64,000 nucleotides of DNA from Desulfovibrio sp. (GCF_009712225.1 NZ_WASP01000010.1:215884-279883), one strand, 5' to 3'. Shown: positions 54,457-63,968, numbered from the stretch's first letter. The notes: generated by a model not told the origin, from the sequence alone. Program-made: numbers and translations.

Positions 54457-55902
54457 CTACAGACACTCATCGCCCTCAACACAAGAGCTGTATGCCCGGC
54501 TGCGCTTAAGTTTTCTGAATAAGGTTGACCTGTTGATCTGAAACATCTCAGCTGTCTTGTTGAATGAGCCGTAGTGCTGAACAGCTTTGGCAAGCAGCTC
54601 TGCCTCTATACCTTCCATCACTTCTTTAAGAGATGTGGGAGTGTCGGGCAGCGCTGGCGTCAACTCTTCTGGTTGGGAAAAATCCTCTTTATCAGCCAGA
54701 CATTCGCGCAGGCGGCCGGGCAAAGACGACGGTTCAACCACAATGTTATCATGTGTAATAACAATATGCTGAATGATATTTTGTAGTTCACGCACGTTAC
54801 CGGGCCAGGAATAATACGATAAAGCCTTGAGCGATTTTTGTGATAACGTTACTGATTTATTATATTTCGTATTATATTTATCCAAAAAATGTTTTGTCAG
54901 TAGCGGGATGTCTTCAAGACGCTCGCGCAAGGGAGGCATAATCAGCTTTGCCACATCAAGCCTATAAAACAGATCCTGTCGAAACTTCCCCGCTTCTATG
55001 TCCGCAGACAAATCCCTGTTGGTTGCGGCAATAATTCTTACATCCACCTTTTGCGCCTTGGGCGAACCAACCCGCATAATTTCCTGATCCTGCAGCACAC
55101 GCAGCAAGCGGGATTGCATGGGTAACGGCAACTCGCCTATTTCGTCCAGAAAGAGCGTTCCCCCGTCTGCACTTTCAAAATATCCCGCCTTGCCCTGGGC
55201 GTTGGCACCAGTAAAAGCCCCTTTTACATAACCAAACAGCTCCGATTCAATCAGCTGTTCAGAAATGCTGCTGCAGTCAATCTTGATAAACACTGAATCC
55301 TTTCGGGGGCTGCTGGCATGAATGATTCTGGCCAGGACATCCTTACCGGTTCCTGTTTCGCCAAGCAAAAGAACGGTAACATCAGTTGCGGCAATACGTG
55401 TCATGGTGTTCAGCAATATCTGCATGGGGGCGCTTGAAAAAACGCCGTCTATTTTCTTTTGCGAACCGAGCATGGTTTCGACACGGGCCTGATATTGCTG
55501 AATCAGCCGGGCCTGCTTATCAATCTGGCTCTGTAAAGACCTGATAGTTGTGACATCACGGGCAAAGGTTACCACAAAACAGACTTCACCGCTGGATCCA
55601 AAGATCGGGTAAGACTGAAGATGTAGCGTTTTTTCTCCTCTGCCGAATTCCTGCACCGCGCTTGCCGGTTTACCCGTTTTGACAATAACGGGGTTGAGCA
55701 CCTTGTTAAAAATGCCCTGTTTTTGCAGGTCCAGCACATGAAATCCTTCCAGGCGCTCGCGCGCTATTCCGGTGAGGGATTCGTAGGCCTTGTTGACCCG
55801 CAGCGTGATACCCCGCCGGTCAGACAAAAAAATGCCAACCTCCATGAGGTCAAGAATATCGTTAAGGTGCTCTTCCAGTGCGGTAATACGGTTAACGGTC
55901 AT
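54457..55902 (-). CDS. Sigma-54-dependent enhancer-binding regulator with PAS sensor
   Basis: A 481-residue bacterial enhancer-binding protein. The start ATG 55902 is set by GGAG. Residues about 8-118 are a PAS domain (LDLMEVGIFLSDRRGITLRVNKAYESLTG). The AAA+ domain has Walker A GETGTGKD (181-188), the sigma-54 contact loop GAFTGA (228-233) and Walker B GGTLFLDE. A Fis-type helix-turn-helix ends the protein (SFNKTAEMFQINRSTLFRKL). It is transcribed away from the ABC importer/islA operon and probably activates it by binding the two palindromes at 56200 and 56275. The inducer, perhaps isethionate or a related sulfonate sensed by PAS, is an inference. Confidence 0.93.
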   Translation of the reverse strand: MTVNRITALEEHLNDILDLMEVGIFLSDRRGITLRVNKAYESLTGIARERLEGFHVLDLQKQGIFNKVLNPVIVKTGKPASAVQEFGRGEKTLHLQSYPIFGSSGEVCFVVTFARDVTTIRSLQSQIDKQARLIQQYQARVETMLGSQKKIDGVFSSAPMQILLNTMTRIAATDVTVLLLGETGTGKDVLARIIHASSPRKDSVFIKIDCSSISEQLIESELFGYVKGAFTGANAQGKAGYFESADGGTLFLDEIGELPLPMQSRLLRVLQDQEIMRVGSPKAQKVDVRIIAATNRDLSADIEAGKFRQDLFYRLDVAKLIMPPLRERLEDIPLLTKHFLDKYNTKYNKSVTLSQKSLKALSYYSWPGNVRELQNIIQHIVITHDNIVVEPSSLPGRLRECLADKEDFSQPEELTPALPDTPTSLKEVMEGIEAELLAKAVQHYGSFNKTAEMFQINRSTLFRKLKRSRAYSSCVEGDECL

Positions 55903-56199
55903 TTCGGCTCCTATTTCAATAAATTTTGGATGCCGTGCTTGATGAGCAGCGATACTGATTGCATATATTTCATATAAACAGGCTGTTAAAAAATACTTGC
56001 GCAGCACTGTGGCGTCATACCCCCCGATTGCAGCAGAACACCTTTCCCCAAATCAGATGCAGCGTCGACAGAAAGGAGTTAACCAATCAACTTCAACAGC
56101 AATTGTGAAAAATATCCCTATTTTTTTATACACCGATATCACCTTGTCGACAAGCATCTATCGGGTGATTGCAACGCAATATATCACGTAAAATTTAAA

Positions 56200-56219
56200 A
56201 TGGTGCATATTCGCACCAT
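56200..56219. promoter_or_regulatory. Palindromic enhancer site 1 upstream of the sulfonate importer
   Basis: ATGGTGCATA-TTCGCACCAT: a 20-bp palindrome with 8 of 10 positions paired, including a perfect ATGGTGC/GCACCAT. It lies 378 bp before the binding-protein gene and 75 bp (centre to centre) from a matching site at 56275. It is a likely upstream activating sequence for the sigma-54 regulator next door. Confidence 0.6.
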
Positions 56220-56274
56220 CTACTTACTATACTATGACAAGAATGATCCCCTATCAGTAAATAGATCTAACTGG

Positions 56275-56294
56275 ATGGGGCAAATTTGCACCAT
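56275..56294. promoter_or_regulatory. Palindromic enhancer site 2 upstream of the sulfonate importer
   Basis: ATGGGGCAAA-TTTGCACCAT: the same architecture as site 1, with 9 of 10 positions paired. The 75-bp spacing between the centres is about seven helical turns, so two dimers could sit on the same face. This fits tandem enhancer sites for a sigma-54 regulator. Confidence 0.6.
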
Positions 56295-56504
56295 TCAAGT
56301 TTGCAAGCTGACCGAGTCGCCCTCTCCTATTGAGACATTCCAGAATAATCATAAAAAACAGCTTATTATAAAAACAAGCAAAACCCCACAAAAATGGAAC
56401 ACATATTGCTAAAACTACAAGAAACATTATGTGAAATTTTTCCTTATTGGAAGCAAGGAAAAAATCACACAGCATCATGCACATCAAAAATCGTAGCTAC
56501 GATG

Positions 56505-56521
56505 TGGGACAGTCCATTGGT
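56505..56521 (+). promoter_or_regulatory. Possible sigma-54 (-24/-12) promoter
   Basis: TGGGACAGTCCATTGGT keeps the GG of -24 and TTG of -12 with a usable spacing, but the C of the -12 GC is G and the flanking -24 bases match poorly. It would start transcription about 50 bp before the binding-protein gene and lies downstream of the two enhancer palindromes. It is weak on its own. Confidence 0.3.
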
Positions 56522-56577
56522 TATTTAATACAGGGGTGTAATTCACGATAGGACTTTAGCACAGTTGGAGGTTAGGC

Positions 56578-57696
56578 ATGAAGCGTTTAATTTCATTGTT
56601 GTACGCGGCATTGTTTTTTGTGATCTGCGCTGCGCCATGCGCGCTGGCAGCACAAAAATTTACCATCGGCTTTCAACCATACGATACCATTTCGTACCAG
56701 GTAATTGTTAACGCAGAGCTGGGCCTGTGGAAAAAATACATGCCCGCCGGATATGAGCTTGAGTTTACCCCCGCACTGCAAGGCACCATCGTTGCCAACA
56801 ACATGCTGGCTGGCAAAGCCGTTGCCGGCTACATGAGCGTGATGCCGGCCACCATTCTGTGCTCCAAGGACCAACAGGCGCACATCAAGATGGTGGGCAC
56901 CGTTGGCATGTCTGACGGAACGCGCTGTTCTGTGGTACTTGTGCGCAAGGATGCCCCCCAATTTAAAAGCAATGAAGAACTGGCCCAATGGCTGAACGGC
57001 AAGATCATTGCCGCGCCCAAAGGTAGCGCTTCCGACCAGTACCTCCGCCGTTTTTTCGACCGTTATAATGTTAAGCCTGGTGAATATCTCAACCAGTCCA
57101 TTGAAGTTATTGCCACCAACTTTCGCACCAAAAAGCTGGATGCGGCTTCTGCTTGGGAACCGACCGTGTCGCGCATTGCCGATGACGTGGGCGAAGGTAT
57201 TGCCCGTATCGTTGCCGACGGCAGCGCCTGCGGCAACCCGGACCTCGGTATTCTTGTAATGCGTGAAGACTTCATTCAGGACCACCGCGATGCAGCCCTC
57301 GGCTACCTTCGGTCAGAGCTCGAAGCGCAGCGGTACATTCTTGACCCCGCCAATCAGGTAAACGTCATCGAAATGGTTTCCAAGTACGCCACCGGCATCC
57401 CCAAGAAGGTGCTTTGGTACTCACTGTACGGCAAGGTTCCTGCTGATCGCGAAAACCCTGTGCGCGAATGGAAGTCTTTCTACTTCAACCAAAAGGAACT
57501 GGACAATATCAAGTCTGTGGCGCCCTTCCTTTACAAGGAAAAGGTCATTGCAGTGCCAGAGCTGAAGGAGTGGGTCGTAGACGACAGTCTGGCCCGCGAA
57601 GTCTACAAAAAAGCCGGATACACTCCGGTTTCGCCCGATGCCACCCTGGGCTACATCAACGGGCAAAAAGCACAGGATTGTCCTTTCATGGATTAA
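56578..57696 (+). CDS. Substrate-binding protein of NitT/TauT-type ABC importer
   Basis: A 372-residue periplasmic binding protein with a signal peptide (LISLLYAALFFVICAAPCALA, cleaved about residue 24). The mature part fits the NMT1/TauA-like family: KFTIGFQPYDTISYQVIVNAE, then AGKAVAGYMSVMPATILC, then GKIIAAPKGSASDQYLRRFF. The start is set by GGAGG six bases upstream. It is the first gene of the operon and would feed permeases 1 and 2. The family binds nitrate, taurine, sulfonates or pyrimidine precursors. Isethionate is predicted here from the downstream islA. Confidence 0.9.
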   Translation: MKRLISLLYAALFFVICAAPCALAAQKFTIGFQPYDTISYQVIVNAELGLWKKYMPAGYELEFTPALQGTIVANNMLAGKAVAGYMSVMPATILCSKDQQAHIKMVGTVGMSDGTRCSVVLVRKDAPQFKSNEELAQWLNGKIIAAPKGSASDQYLRRFFDRYNVKPGEYLNQSIEVIATNFRTKKLDAASAWEPTVSRIADDVGEGIARIVADGSACGNPDLGILVMREDFIQDHRDAALGYLRSELEAQRYILDPANQVNVIEMVSKYATGIPKKVLWYSLYGKVPADRENPVREWKSFYFNQKELDNIKSVAPFLYKEKVIAVPELKEWVVDDSLAREVYKKAGYTPVSPDATLGYINGQKAQDCPFMD

Positions 57697-57730
57697 CCAA
57701 TTCCATCCCCTTTGAGGCGTGACCGGCAGG

Positions 57731-57756
57731 CCGTCTCTTCCAGTGCGGAGAGACGG
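57731..57756 (+). other. Stem-loop after the binding-protein gene
   Basis: CCGTCTCT / AGAGACGG (8 bp perfect, 10-base loop) in the 78-bp gap between binding protein and permease 1, with no T-run. Such a hairpin commonly protects the upstream message and keeps binding protein more abundant than the membrane parts. Confidence 0.5.
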
Positions 57757-57774
57757 CCCCATACGGAGACGCAT

Positions 57775-58689
57775 GTGCATTCAATATCCAACGTCAGTGA
57801 GGGTAGTCTTTTGTCACATCCAAATTCCATTGACGTCAGTGCCGTCGAGGAAGGCGTGGTAAGCTCAGGAAAACTTGCCTTTATCAGGGTGAAACAATGG
57901 CTGCAGAGCCCTTCTCCCTACCTCAATGTGCTGGGTATCTGCGGATTTGTGGCCGTATGGTACCTGACAACGGAAGTGCTCAACCTGCCGCTTTTCAACA
58001 AGCTGCCGGGGCCCAGGGCAACATTTACGGAATGGGTGTCTCAAACCCCTGTCTACGGTATTTCTCTGTATACGTCTGAATACTATCAGCACATTGGCAT
58101 AAGCGTATGGCGCGTTTTTCAGGCCTTTGTGCTGGCCACATGTCTGGGAGTGCCCACGGGGCTTTTCATGGGCTGGAAGAAAAAGTTCAGGGACTACACA
58201 TTTCCGCTTCTTGAAGTTCTGCGGCCCATTCCCATGCTGGCATGGGTGCCGCTGGCCATTCTCATGTGGCCCGGCCGCGAAGCCTCCATTGTGTTTCTGA
58301 CCTTTCTGGGTTCGTTTTTCGCAACTGTCCTCAACACGTTGCTTGGCGTGGAATCGATCGACGAATGCTATTTTCGGGCGGCCTCGTCTCTGGGCGCATC
58401 AGAAAAACAGATCTTTTTCAAGGTAATAGTACCGGGCGCGCTTCCTTTCATTTTTACCGGCCTGCAAATCAGCATGGGATATGCGTGGTTTTCGCTCGTT
58501 GCCGGTGAGATGCTGGCTGGCGAATTCGGCCTCGGCTATCTGATCTGGAACTCGTACACCCTCGTGCAGTATCCGGTCATCATTATCGCCATGATTACCC
58601 TGGGCGTCATAGGCTCGCTCAGCAGCCTTCTCATCCGCCTGGTAGGCGACAAGCTCATGCAGTGGAAAGTTCGGGAGGTTGCCCAATGA
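57775..58689 (+). CDS. ABC importer permease 1 (SsuC/TauC family)
   Basis: A 304-residue permease of the NitT/TauT/Ssu type. I prefer GTG 57775 (GGAG seven bases upstream, frame open before). After a cytoplasmic N-terminus of about 45 residues come six hydrophobic segments, and the EAA-like coupling loop reads YFRAASSLGASEKQIFFKVIVPGALP. The last codons overlap the ATPase start (ATGA). It resembles permease 2 but is clearly diverged, so the pore is probably a heterodimer. Confidence 0.9.
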   Translation: MHSISNVSEGSLLSHPNSIDVSAVEEGVVSSGKLAFIRVKQWLQSPSPYLNVLGICGFVAVWYLTTEVLNLPLFNKLPGPRATFTEWVSQTPVYGISLYTSEYYQHIGISVWRVFQAFVLATCLGVPTGLFMGWKKKFRDYTFPLLEVLRPIPMLAWVPLAILMWPGREASIVFLTFLGSFFATVLNTLLGVESIDECYFRAASSLGASEKQIFFKVIVPGALPFIFTGLQISMGYAWFSLVAGEMLAGEFGLGYLIWNSYTLVQYPVIIIAMITLGVIGSLSSLLIRLVGDKLMQWKVREVAQ

Positions 58690-59537
58690 GCCAGCAAATA
58701 GAAACCGCATGCGAAAATGCGCCCCGCGGCGCAATCAGCATCAAGAACGTTTCGAAAATTTATGATCCGGACGGCGCGCGGGTGCTGGCTGTGGACAACT
58801 GCAGCATGGAAGTCGAGGCGGGTGAATTCTGCGTAGTTGTGGGGCCTTCCGGCTGCGGCAAAACCACACTTCTTAACGCCATTGCGGGCTTTCACGGCAT
58901 CAGCGAGGGCGAGATACGCCTTGACGGAGAGCTGCTCTGCGCTGGCAACCAGCAGGCCACGCCAGGCTCAGACCGCATTGTGGTATTTCAGAACGGCGCG
59001 CTGTTTCCCTGGTTTACCGTTCTTGAAAACGTCACCTTCGGCCCTGTCATGCAGGGCGTGATGCCCAGAAACGAGGCCAAGGACAAAGCCCTGTACATGA
59101 TGGGCCAGATGGGCCTCAGAAACATTGCCCACAACTATCCCAGCGAAATTTCATCGGGCATGCGCAGGCGTGTGGAAATCGCCCGCGCCATGATGAACAA
59201 TCCGCGCGTACTGCTGCTCGATGAACCCTTCCGCGCCATGGATGCCCTGACAAAGACCGTTGTGCACCAGTTCTTGCTGGACGTGTATGACAAGAACAAA
59301 ACCACGGTGTTCTTCATTACTCACGACCTTGATGAGGCCATTTTTCTTGGCAGCAAGGTTTACATCATGACCACACGCCCGGCCACCATAAAAAAAATTC
59401 TCACTGTGGATATTCCGCGCCCCCGTGATTTTCGCATTCTTGCATCGCCTGAATACCAGCGCCTGCGTGATGACTGTATCGCGGCTGTGCACGAAGAAGC
59501 GGTCAAGGCATTTAAGGCCGGCGAACGGGAAATGTAG
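58686..59537 (+). CDS. ABC importer ATPase 1 with altered signature motif
   Basis: A 283-residue SsuB/TauB-type ATPase starting at ATG 58686, overlapping permease 1 (ATGA) with GGGAGG upstream. Walker A GPSGCGKTT (53-61), Q-loop FQNGALFPW (Gln102), Walker B LLLDEP (catalytic Glu180) and the switch histidine (THDLDEA, His213) are all intact. The signature reads ISSGM (155-159) in place of LSGGM/LSGGQ, so the first glycine of the motif is serine. ATPase 2 has the complementary pattern, which suggests the two work only together. It powers sulfonate import. Confidence 0.92.
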   Translation: MSQQIETACENAPRGAISIKNVSKIYDPDGARVLAVDNCSMEVEAGEFCVVVGPSGCGKTTLLNAIAGFHGISEGEIRLDGELLCAGNQQATPGSDRIVVFQNGALFPWFTVLENVTFGPVMQGVMPRNEAKDKALYMMGQMGLRNIAHNYPSEISSGMRRRVEIARAMMNNPRVLLLDEPFRAMDALTKTVVHQFLLDVYDKNKTTVFFITHDLDEAIFLGSKVYIMTTRPATIKKILTVDIPRPRDFRILASPEYQRLRDDCIAAVHEEAVKAFKAGEREM

Positions 59538-59543
59538 GAGGAC

Positions 59544-60362
59544 ATGATGACACAATTAGCCATGGCACCCACGTCTCCGTCTTTCGCCACTTTTTTCAAA
59601 AAAAAGATCGCAACCATTTCCCTGATGCGGGGCCTGATTTCCATTGTGGCCTTCACCATAATCTGGGAATTCTGCGCGATGCTCCATGTGCCCATTATCG
59701 GCAATGTGCCCGCGCCTTCCGAGGTCATTACCTCGCTGATGGTACAGGTCAAACTTCCCCACTACTGGCAATCGTGGGGCGACAGCATGCTGCGCATCTT
59801 TATTGGCTTTATTATCGCCCAGATTGTCGGCGTGCCTCTGGGGCTGTTTCTTGGTGCAAACCAGAAAGCCCGGGAAGTCATCTTTCCTATTTTTGAAATC
59901 ATGCGCCCGGTGCCCCCTCTGGCCTGGGTGCCGGTTTCAGTCATTTTTTGGCCGTCCGCAGAAATGAGCATGATTTTTGTTACGTTTTTGGGAGCATTTT
60001 TTACCGTTGTGCTCAACATTGTTGAAGGCATCACCAGCATAGATGTGCGCTACGTGCGTGCGGCCTATTCCCTTGGCTCGACCAAGAACGACATTTTCTG
60101 GCGCATAATGCTGCCCGCCAGTTTGCCCAGCGTGGTTGTGGGCATGACGGTAGGCATGGGCATTACCTGGGCCGTGGTGGTGGCAGCTGAAATGATCGCT
60201 ACCAACAGCGGGCTTGGCTACCTGACATGGCGCGGCTACGTGGCTGGCGAATACCCGCTGATTGTTGTGGGGATGATGAGCATCGGCATAGCAGGATACT
60301 TCTCTTCGGCTCTGATTCGCTGGATAGGCAACCGCTTCACCCCTTGGAACCATTCAAGGTAG
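59544..60362 (+). CDS. ABC importer permease 2 (SsuC/TauC family)
   Basis: A 272-residue permease. AGGAGG lies two bases before ATG 59544 and five before ATG 59547; the second ATG is probably used. Six hydrophobic segments are visible, with PIFEIMRPVPPLAWVPVSVIFWPSAEMSMIFVT at about 110-145 and the coupling loop region VRAAYSLGSTKNDIFWRIMLPASLP. It is seven bases after ATPase 1 and 16 before ATPase 2. With permease 1 it makes the transmembrane part of the importer. Confidence 0.9.
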   Translation: MMTQLAMAPTSPSFATFFKKKIATISLMRGLISIVAFTIIWEFCAMLHVPIIGNVPAPSEVITSLMVQVKLPHYWQSWGDSMLRIFIGFIIAQIVGVPLGLFLGANQKAREVIFPIFEIMRPVPPLAWVPVSVIFWPSAEMSMIFVTFLGAFFTVVLNIVEGITSIDVRYVRAAYSLGSTKNDIFWRIMLPASLPSVVVGMTVGMGITWAVVVAAEMIATNSGLGYLTWRGYVAGEYPLIVVGMMSIGIAGYFSSALIRWIGNRFTPWNHSR

Positions 60363-60378
60363 CGGAAGGAGGAACGAA

Positions 60379-61272
60379 ATGCTCAAAGACAAAGCCCCAG
60401 GCGCACAGGCCGTTTCCGGAGAAATGAAAATTGAAGCCATTTCCAAATCCTACGGCTCAGATATCATGCAGAAATGGGTAGTGCAGGACTGCTCGTTTAC
60501 CCTCGAAAAAGGCAAACTGACAGTTCTGGTTGGCCCTTCCGGTTGTGGCAAGAGCACGCTTATCAACCTTTTGGCCGGGTATGAAAAACCCACGTCGGGC
60601 TCCATTCTGATAGACGGGCAGCCGGTTACAAGCCCCGGCCCCGACCGCCTGGTGGTGTTTCAGGAAACGGCGCTCTTTCCCTGGATGACCACCTACGAAA
60701 ACGTCAGCTACGGCCCACGGGTACGCCGGGAAATGCCTGCTGCCGATCTGCGCGAAAAGACCATGCAGCTTCTGGAAATGGTTGGCCTTGAAGATTTTCG
60801 CGACAAGTACCCCCCGCAGCTTTCCGGCGGCATGCAACGCCGGGCCGAGCTGGTACGGGCCATGATAAACCATCCCAAAGTCATGATGATGGACGAGCCG
60901 TTTCGCGGTCTGGATGCCATGACGCGTTCATTGATGCAGGAATATTATGTGCGCATCTTTGAGGAATATCAGGACACCAACCTTTTTGTTACCTCGGAAC
61001 TGGAAGAAGGCATCTTTCTTGCCGATCGGCTGGTCATACTGACCAACCAGCCCTGCCGCGTGAAGCAGATCATAGAGGTCAATCTGCCGCGCCCACGCAA
61101 TTTTTCAATCATGGGATCGCCGGAATATCTTGAAATAAAACGTGAGGCCCTTGAGCTGCTGCACGAAGAAGCAATGAAGTCTTTTGCCACAGGGGCCGTC
61201 AATGCGGCCGATTTTCTTGAGGCTTACTCCCAGATGGGCGAAGACCAGGCCAAACCGAAAGCGCGGAGGTAG
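60379..61272 (+). CDS. ABC importer ATPase 2 lacking the switch histidine
   Basis: A 297-residue SsuB/TauB-type ATPase (GGAGG six bases before ATG 60379). Walker A GPSGCGKST (52-60), Q-loop VFQETALFPW (Gln95), signature LSGGM (148-152) and Walker B MMMDEP (Glu173) are intact. The H-loop reads FVTSELEEG: the switch histidine expected at 206 is serine (TCG codon at 60994-60996). A C-terminal tail (about 260-297) is rich in charged residues and absent from ATPase 1. Its own site would be catalytically weak, while its intact signature can complete the site of ATPase 1. Confidence 0.92.
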   Translation: MLKDKAPGAQAVSGEMKIEAISKSYGSDIMQKWVVQDCSFTLEKGKLTVLVGPSGCGKSTLINLLAGYEKPTSGSILIDGQPVTSPGPDRLVVFQETALFPWMTTYENVSYGPRVRREMPAADLREKTMQLLEMVGLEDFRDKYPPQLSGGMQRRAELVRAMINHPKVMMMDEPFRGLDAMTRSLMQEYYVRIFEEYQDTNLFVTSELEEGIFLADRLVILTNQPCRVKQIIEVNLPRPRNFSIMGSPEYLEIKREALELLHEEAMKSFATGAVNAADFLEAYSQMGEDQAKPKARR

Positions 61273-61475
61273 CAGAATAGACACCGTAAATGGATTGTGG
61301 GGGGCGACTGTACACTATCTGGCAGCAACCGCAAAAAACCGTGAGAGCCAGATTTGCCCACACGAACCCACCGGCATCAGCCACGGCAATGGCTGCCCGA
61401 TGGATGCGTCAACCGGCGGTTGCAATATTTACGCACAATAGCAGTACGGACAAATTACGCTAGCGGGAGGATACT

Positions 61476-63968
61476 ATGAGCTATGGTGATTGCGAGTGCA
61501 TGTCTCCTCAAGAAAGGCGACTTGCCGACCAGATGGCCGGCAAGGAAGACGTTTTCCGCAAAACCCACAAACGCGCTTTTCGCCTTGTGGAGCGCATTGA
61601 GGGGCAAAAACCCAGCATAGACATTGAACGCGCGTTGTATTTTACGCAATCAATGCAGCAAACAGTTGGGCAACCTCTGGTTCTACGGTGGGCAAAGGCC
61701 CTGATGCACATCGCAAAGAACATCTCGGTTTATGTGCAGGAAGACCAGCTGCTGCTGGGCAGGGCTGGGCACATAGGCCGTTACGGCATTCTGTACCCGG
61801 AACTGGATGGCGACTTTCTGGATATCGCCGTGCGGGATCTGCCCACGCGTGAAACTTCACCTGCCACCATAACCGTCAAGGACGCCAAACGTGTTGCTGA
61901 AGAAATTGCGCCCTTCTGGAAGGGCAAAACATTTCATGAAGCTCTGAACACAGCCCTGCCACCAGAGATTCACAAACTCACCTACGACGACACCAGCGGA
62001 CTGAATTCTCGGTTTATCGTGAACGAAACGGCTTCGTTCCGGTCGTCCATACAGTGGGTGCACGATTATGAAAAAATTCTGAAGCGCGGCTTTAATGGCA
62101 TAAGGCGCGATGCCGAGGAAAAGCTGGCGACCCTTGACCCCGCAAGCCCGGTGGATCAGGTAGACAAGCGCCCCTTCCTTGAGGCGGTCATCATCGTGTC
62201 TGACGCCATCATTCTTTGGGCCCGCAGGTATGCAGAGCTGGCCAAGACCATGGCGGCAAAGGAGACCTCTCCGCAGCGCAAGCACGAGCTGCAACTTATG
62301 GCAGCCAATGCCGAACATGTTCCGGCCAACCCGGCGCGGGATTTTTACGAGGCCGTGCAGTCCCAGTGGTTTGTTCAAATGTTTTCGCGCATGGAACAAA
62401 AAACAGGCACCACCATCTCCAACGGGCGTATGGATCAGTACCTCTACCCCTATTACAAAAAGAGTCTGGAAGACGGCTCCATTTCCAAAGAACGGGCCCT
62501 GGAGCTGCTTGAATGCATGTGGGTGGGCATGGCCGAGTTCATCGACATGTACATTTCACCTACAGGCGGGGCATTCAACGAAGGCTACGCCCACTGGGAA
62601 GCAGTGACCATCGGCGGGCAGACGCCCGACGGTCGTGACGCAACCAACGACCTTACCCACCTGTTTCTGCAATCCAAACGCGAGTTCCCCCTGCACTATC
62701 CCGACCTTGCCGCACGCATCCATTCGCGCTCGTCAGAGGCCTTTTTGTGGAATGTGGCGGAAACCATCAAGTACGGTTCCGGTTTCCCCAAGCTGATTAA
62801 TGATGAAGAAGTAGTACCCCTGTATGTGTCCAAGGGGGCCACCTTTGAAGAAGCCCTGGACTACGCCGTGTCTGGCTGCACAGAGGCGCGCATGCCCAAC
62901 AGAGACACCTATACTTCGGGCGGAGCCTACGTGAACTTTGCGGCGGCTCTGGAAATGTCGCTGTACAACGGCAAAATGAAAAAATATGGCGATGTTCAGC
63001 TGGGCATCCCCACCGGCAACGCCAGGGAATTCAAAAGCTGGAGCGACATGTGGAACGCCTATCTGGCCCAACACATGCTCTTTTTGCGCACGGCATTTAC
63101 ACAACAGTATATTGTTAACAAAACAAGGGCATCGCACTTTGCTCAACCCATGGGTTCAGCCATGCATGACCTGTGCATGAAGCACTGCATCGACCTGCAC
63201 CAGGAGCACGTGCCCGAAGGGGTCAACTTTGGCTATCTTGAATTCATGGGCTACGGAACAGTAACGGATTCACTTTCTGCCCTGAAACGGCTGGTTTTTG
63301 ATGACCGCAAACTGACCATGGATCAGGTGATGGACGCACTTGAGCACAATTTTGCAGGATATGAAGAAGTGCAGCAATTGTTGAAAACCGCACCATGCTA
63401 CTGCAACAACGATCCATACGCCGATGCCATAGCGCGCGAGCTTGACCGGGTTTCTGTTGAATTTTCGGCCAAATACAGCAAAGAAATGGGTATATACAAC
63501 GACATCCGCTATGTGCCTTTTACCTCGCACGTACCTTTTGGCAAGGTTGTCTCTGCCACACCCAATGGCAGAACGGCGTGGTTTCCGCTGTCGGACGGTT
63601 CTTCCGCATCGCACGGCGCTGACGTCAACGGCCCCACTGCCATTATGCTGTCCAACAATTCCACCAAAAACATGGGCATGCGGGCGCGAGCCTCCCGCAT
63701 GCTGAACATCAAGTTTACGCCCAAGTGCCTTGAGGGCGAAGCGGGCACGGAAAAACTCGTATCGTTCATCAGGGCCTTTTGCGACCTTAAACTCTGGCAC
63801 GTGCAGTTTAATGTCATAAACCGGGAGACCTTGCTGGCTGCACAAAAAAATCCGAAAAAATACCAGAACCTTATTGTAAGAATCGCCGGCTACAGCGCTT
63901 ATTTTGTGGATCTTTCGCCAGATCTGCAAAACGACCTCATAGCCAGAACAGGGCATGACATGCTGTAG
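61476..63968 (+). CDS. islA: Isethionate sulfite-lyase (glycyl-radical enzyme)
   Basis: An 830-residue glycyl-radical enzyme; GGGAGG precedes ATG 61476. The glycyl loop near the C-terminus reads RIAGYSAYF, with the radical glycine at 805. The thiyl cysteine and its acid lie in [14 protein letters not shown] (Cys468, Glu470). Arg189 and Gln193 (FRSSIQW), Arg678 and Phe682 (IRYVPF) and Trp374 complete a pocket whose positions coincide with those I recall for IslA of Bilophila and Desulfovibrio. That enzyme splits isethionate into acetaldehyde and sulfite, which then serves as respiratory electron acceptor. An activating enzyme (IslB) is required; it is not in the window and should lie just beyond 64000. 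The function is highly likely. Confidence 0.93.
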   Translation: MSYGDCECMSPQERRLADQMAGKEDVFRKTHKRAFRLVERIEGQKPSIDIERALYFTQSMQQTVGQPLVLRWAKALMHIAKNISVYVQEDQLLLGRAGHIGRYGILYPELDGDFLDIAVRDLPTRETSPATITVKDAKRVAEEIAPFWKGKTFHEALNTALPPEIHKLTYDDTSGLNSRFIVNETASFRSSIQWVHDYEKILKRGFNGIRRDAEEKLATLDPASPVDQVDKRPFLEAVIIVSDAIILWARRYAELAKTMAAKETSPQRKHELQLMAANAEHVPANPARDFYEAVQSQWFVQMFSRMEQKTGTTISNGRMDQYLYPYYKKSLEDGSISKERALELLECMWVGMAEFIDMYISPTGGAFNEGYAHWEAVTIGGQTPDGRDATNDLTHLFLQSKREFPLHYPDLAARIHSRSSEAFLWNVAETIKYGSGFPKLINDEEVVPLYVSKGATFEEALDYAVSGCTEARMPNRDTYTSGGAYVNFAAALEMSLYNGKMKKYGDVQLGIPTGNAREFKSWSDMWNAYLAQHMLFLRTAFTQQYIVNKTRASHFAQPMGSAMHDLCMKHCIDLHQEHVPEGVNFGYLEFMGYGTVTDSLSALKRLVFDDRKLTMDQVMDALEHNFAGYEEVQQLLKTAPCYCNNDPYADAIARELDRVSVEFSAKYSKEMGIYNDIRYVPFTSHVPFGKVVSATPNGRTAWFPLSDGSSASHGADVNGPTAIMLSNNSTKNMGMRARASRMLNIKFTPKCLEGEAGTEKLVSFIRAFCDLKLWHVQFNVINRETLLAAQKNPKKYQNLIVRIAGYSAYFVDLSPDLQNDLIARTGHDML

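Noticed and set aside
61273..61475. Second sigma-54 promoter or enhancer before islA (TGGCAGCAACCGC)
   Set aside because: The -24-like TGGCA has no GC at the right distance and the enhancer half-site is absent; islA may simply be co-transcribed with the importer.
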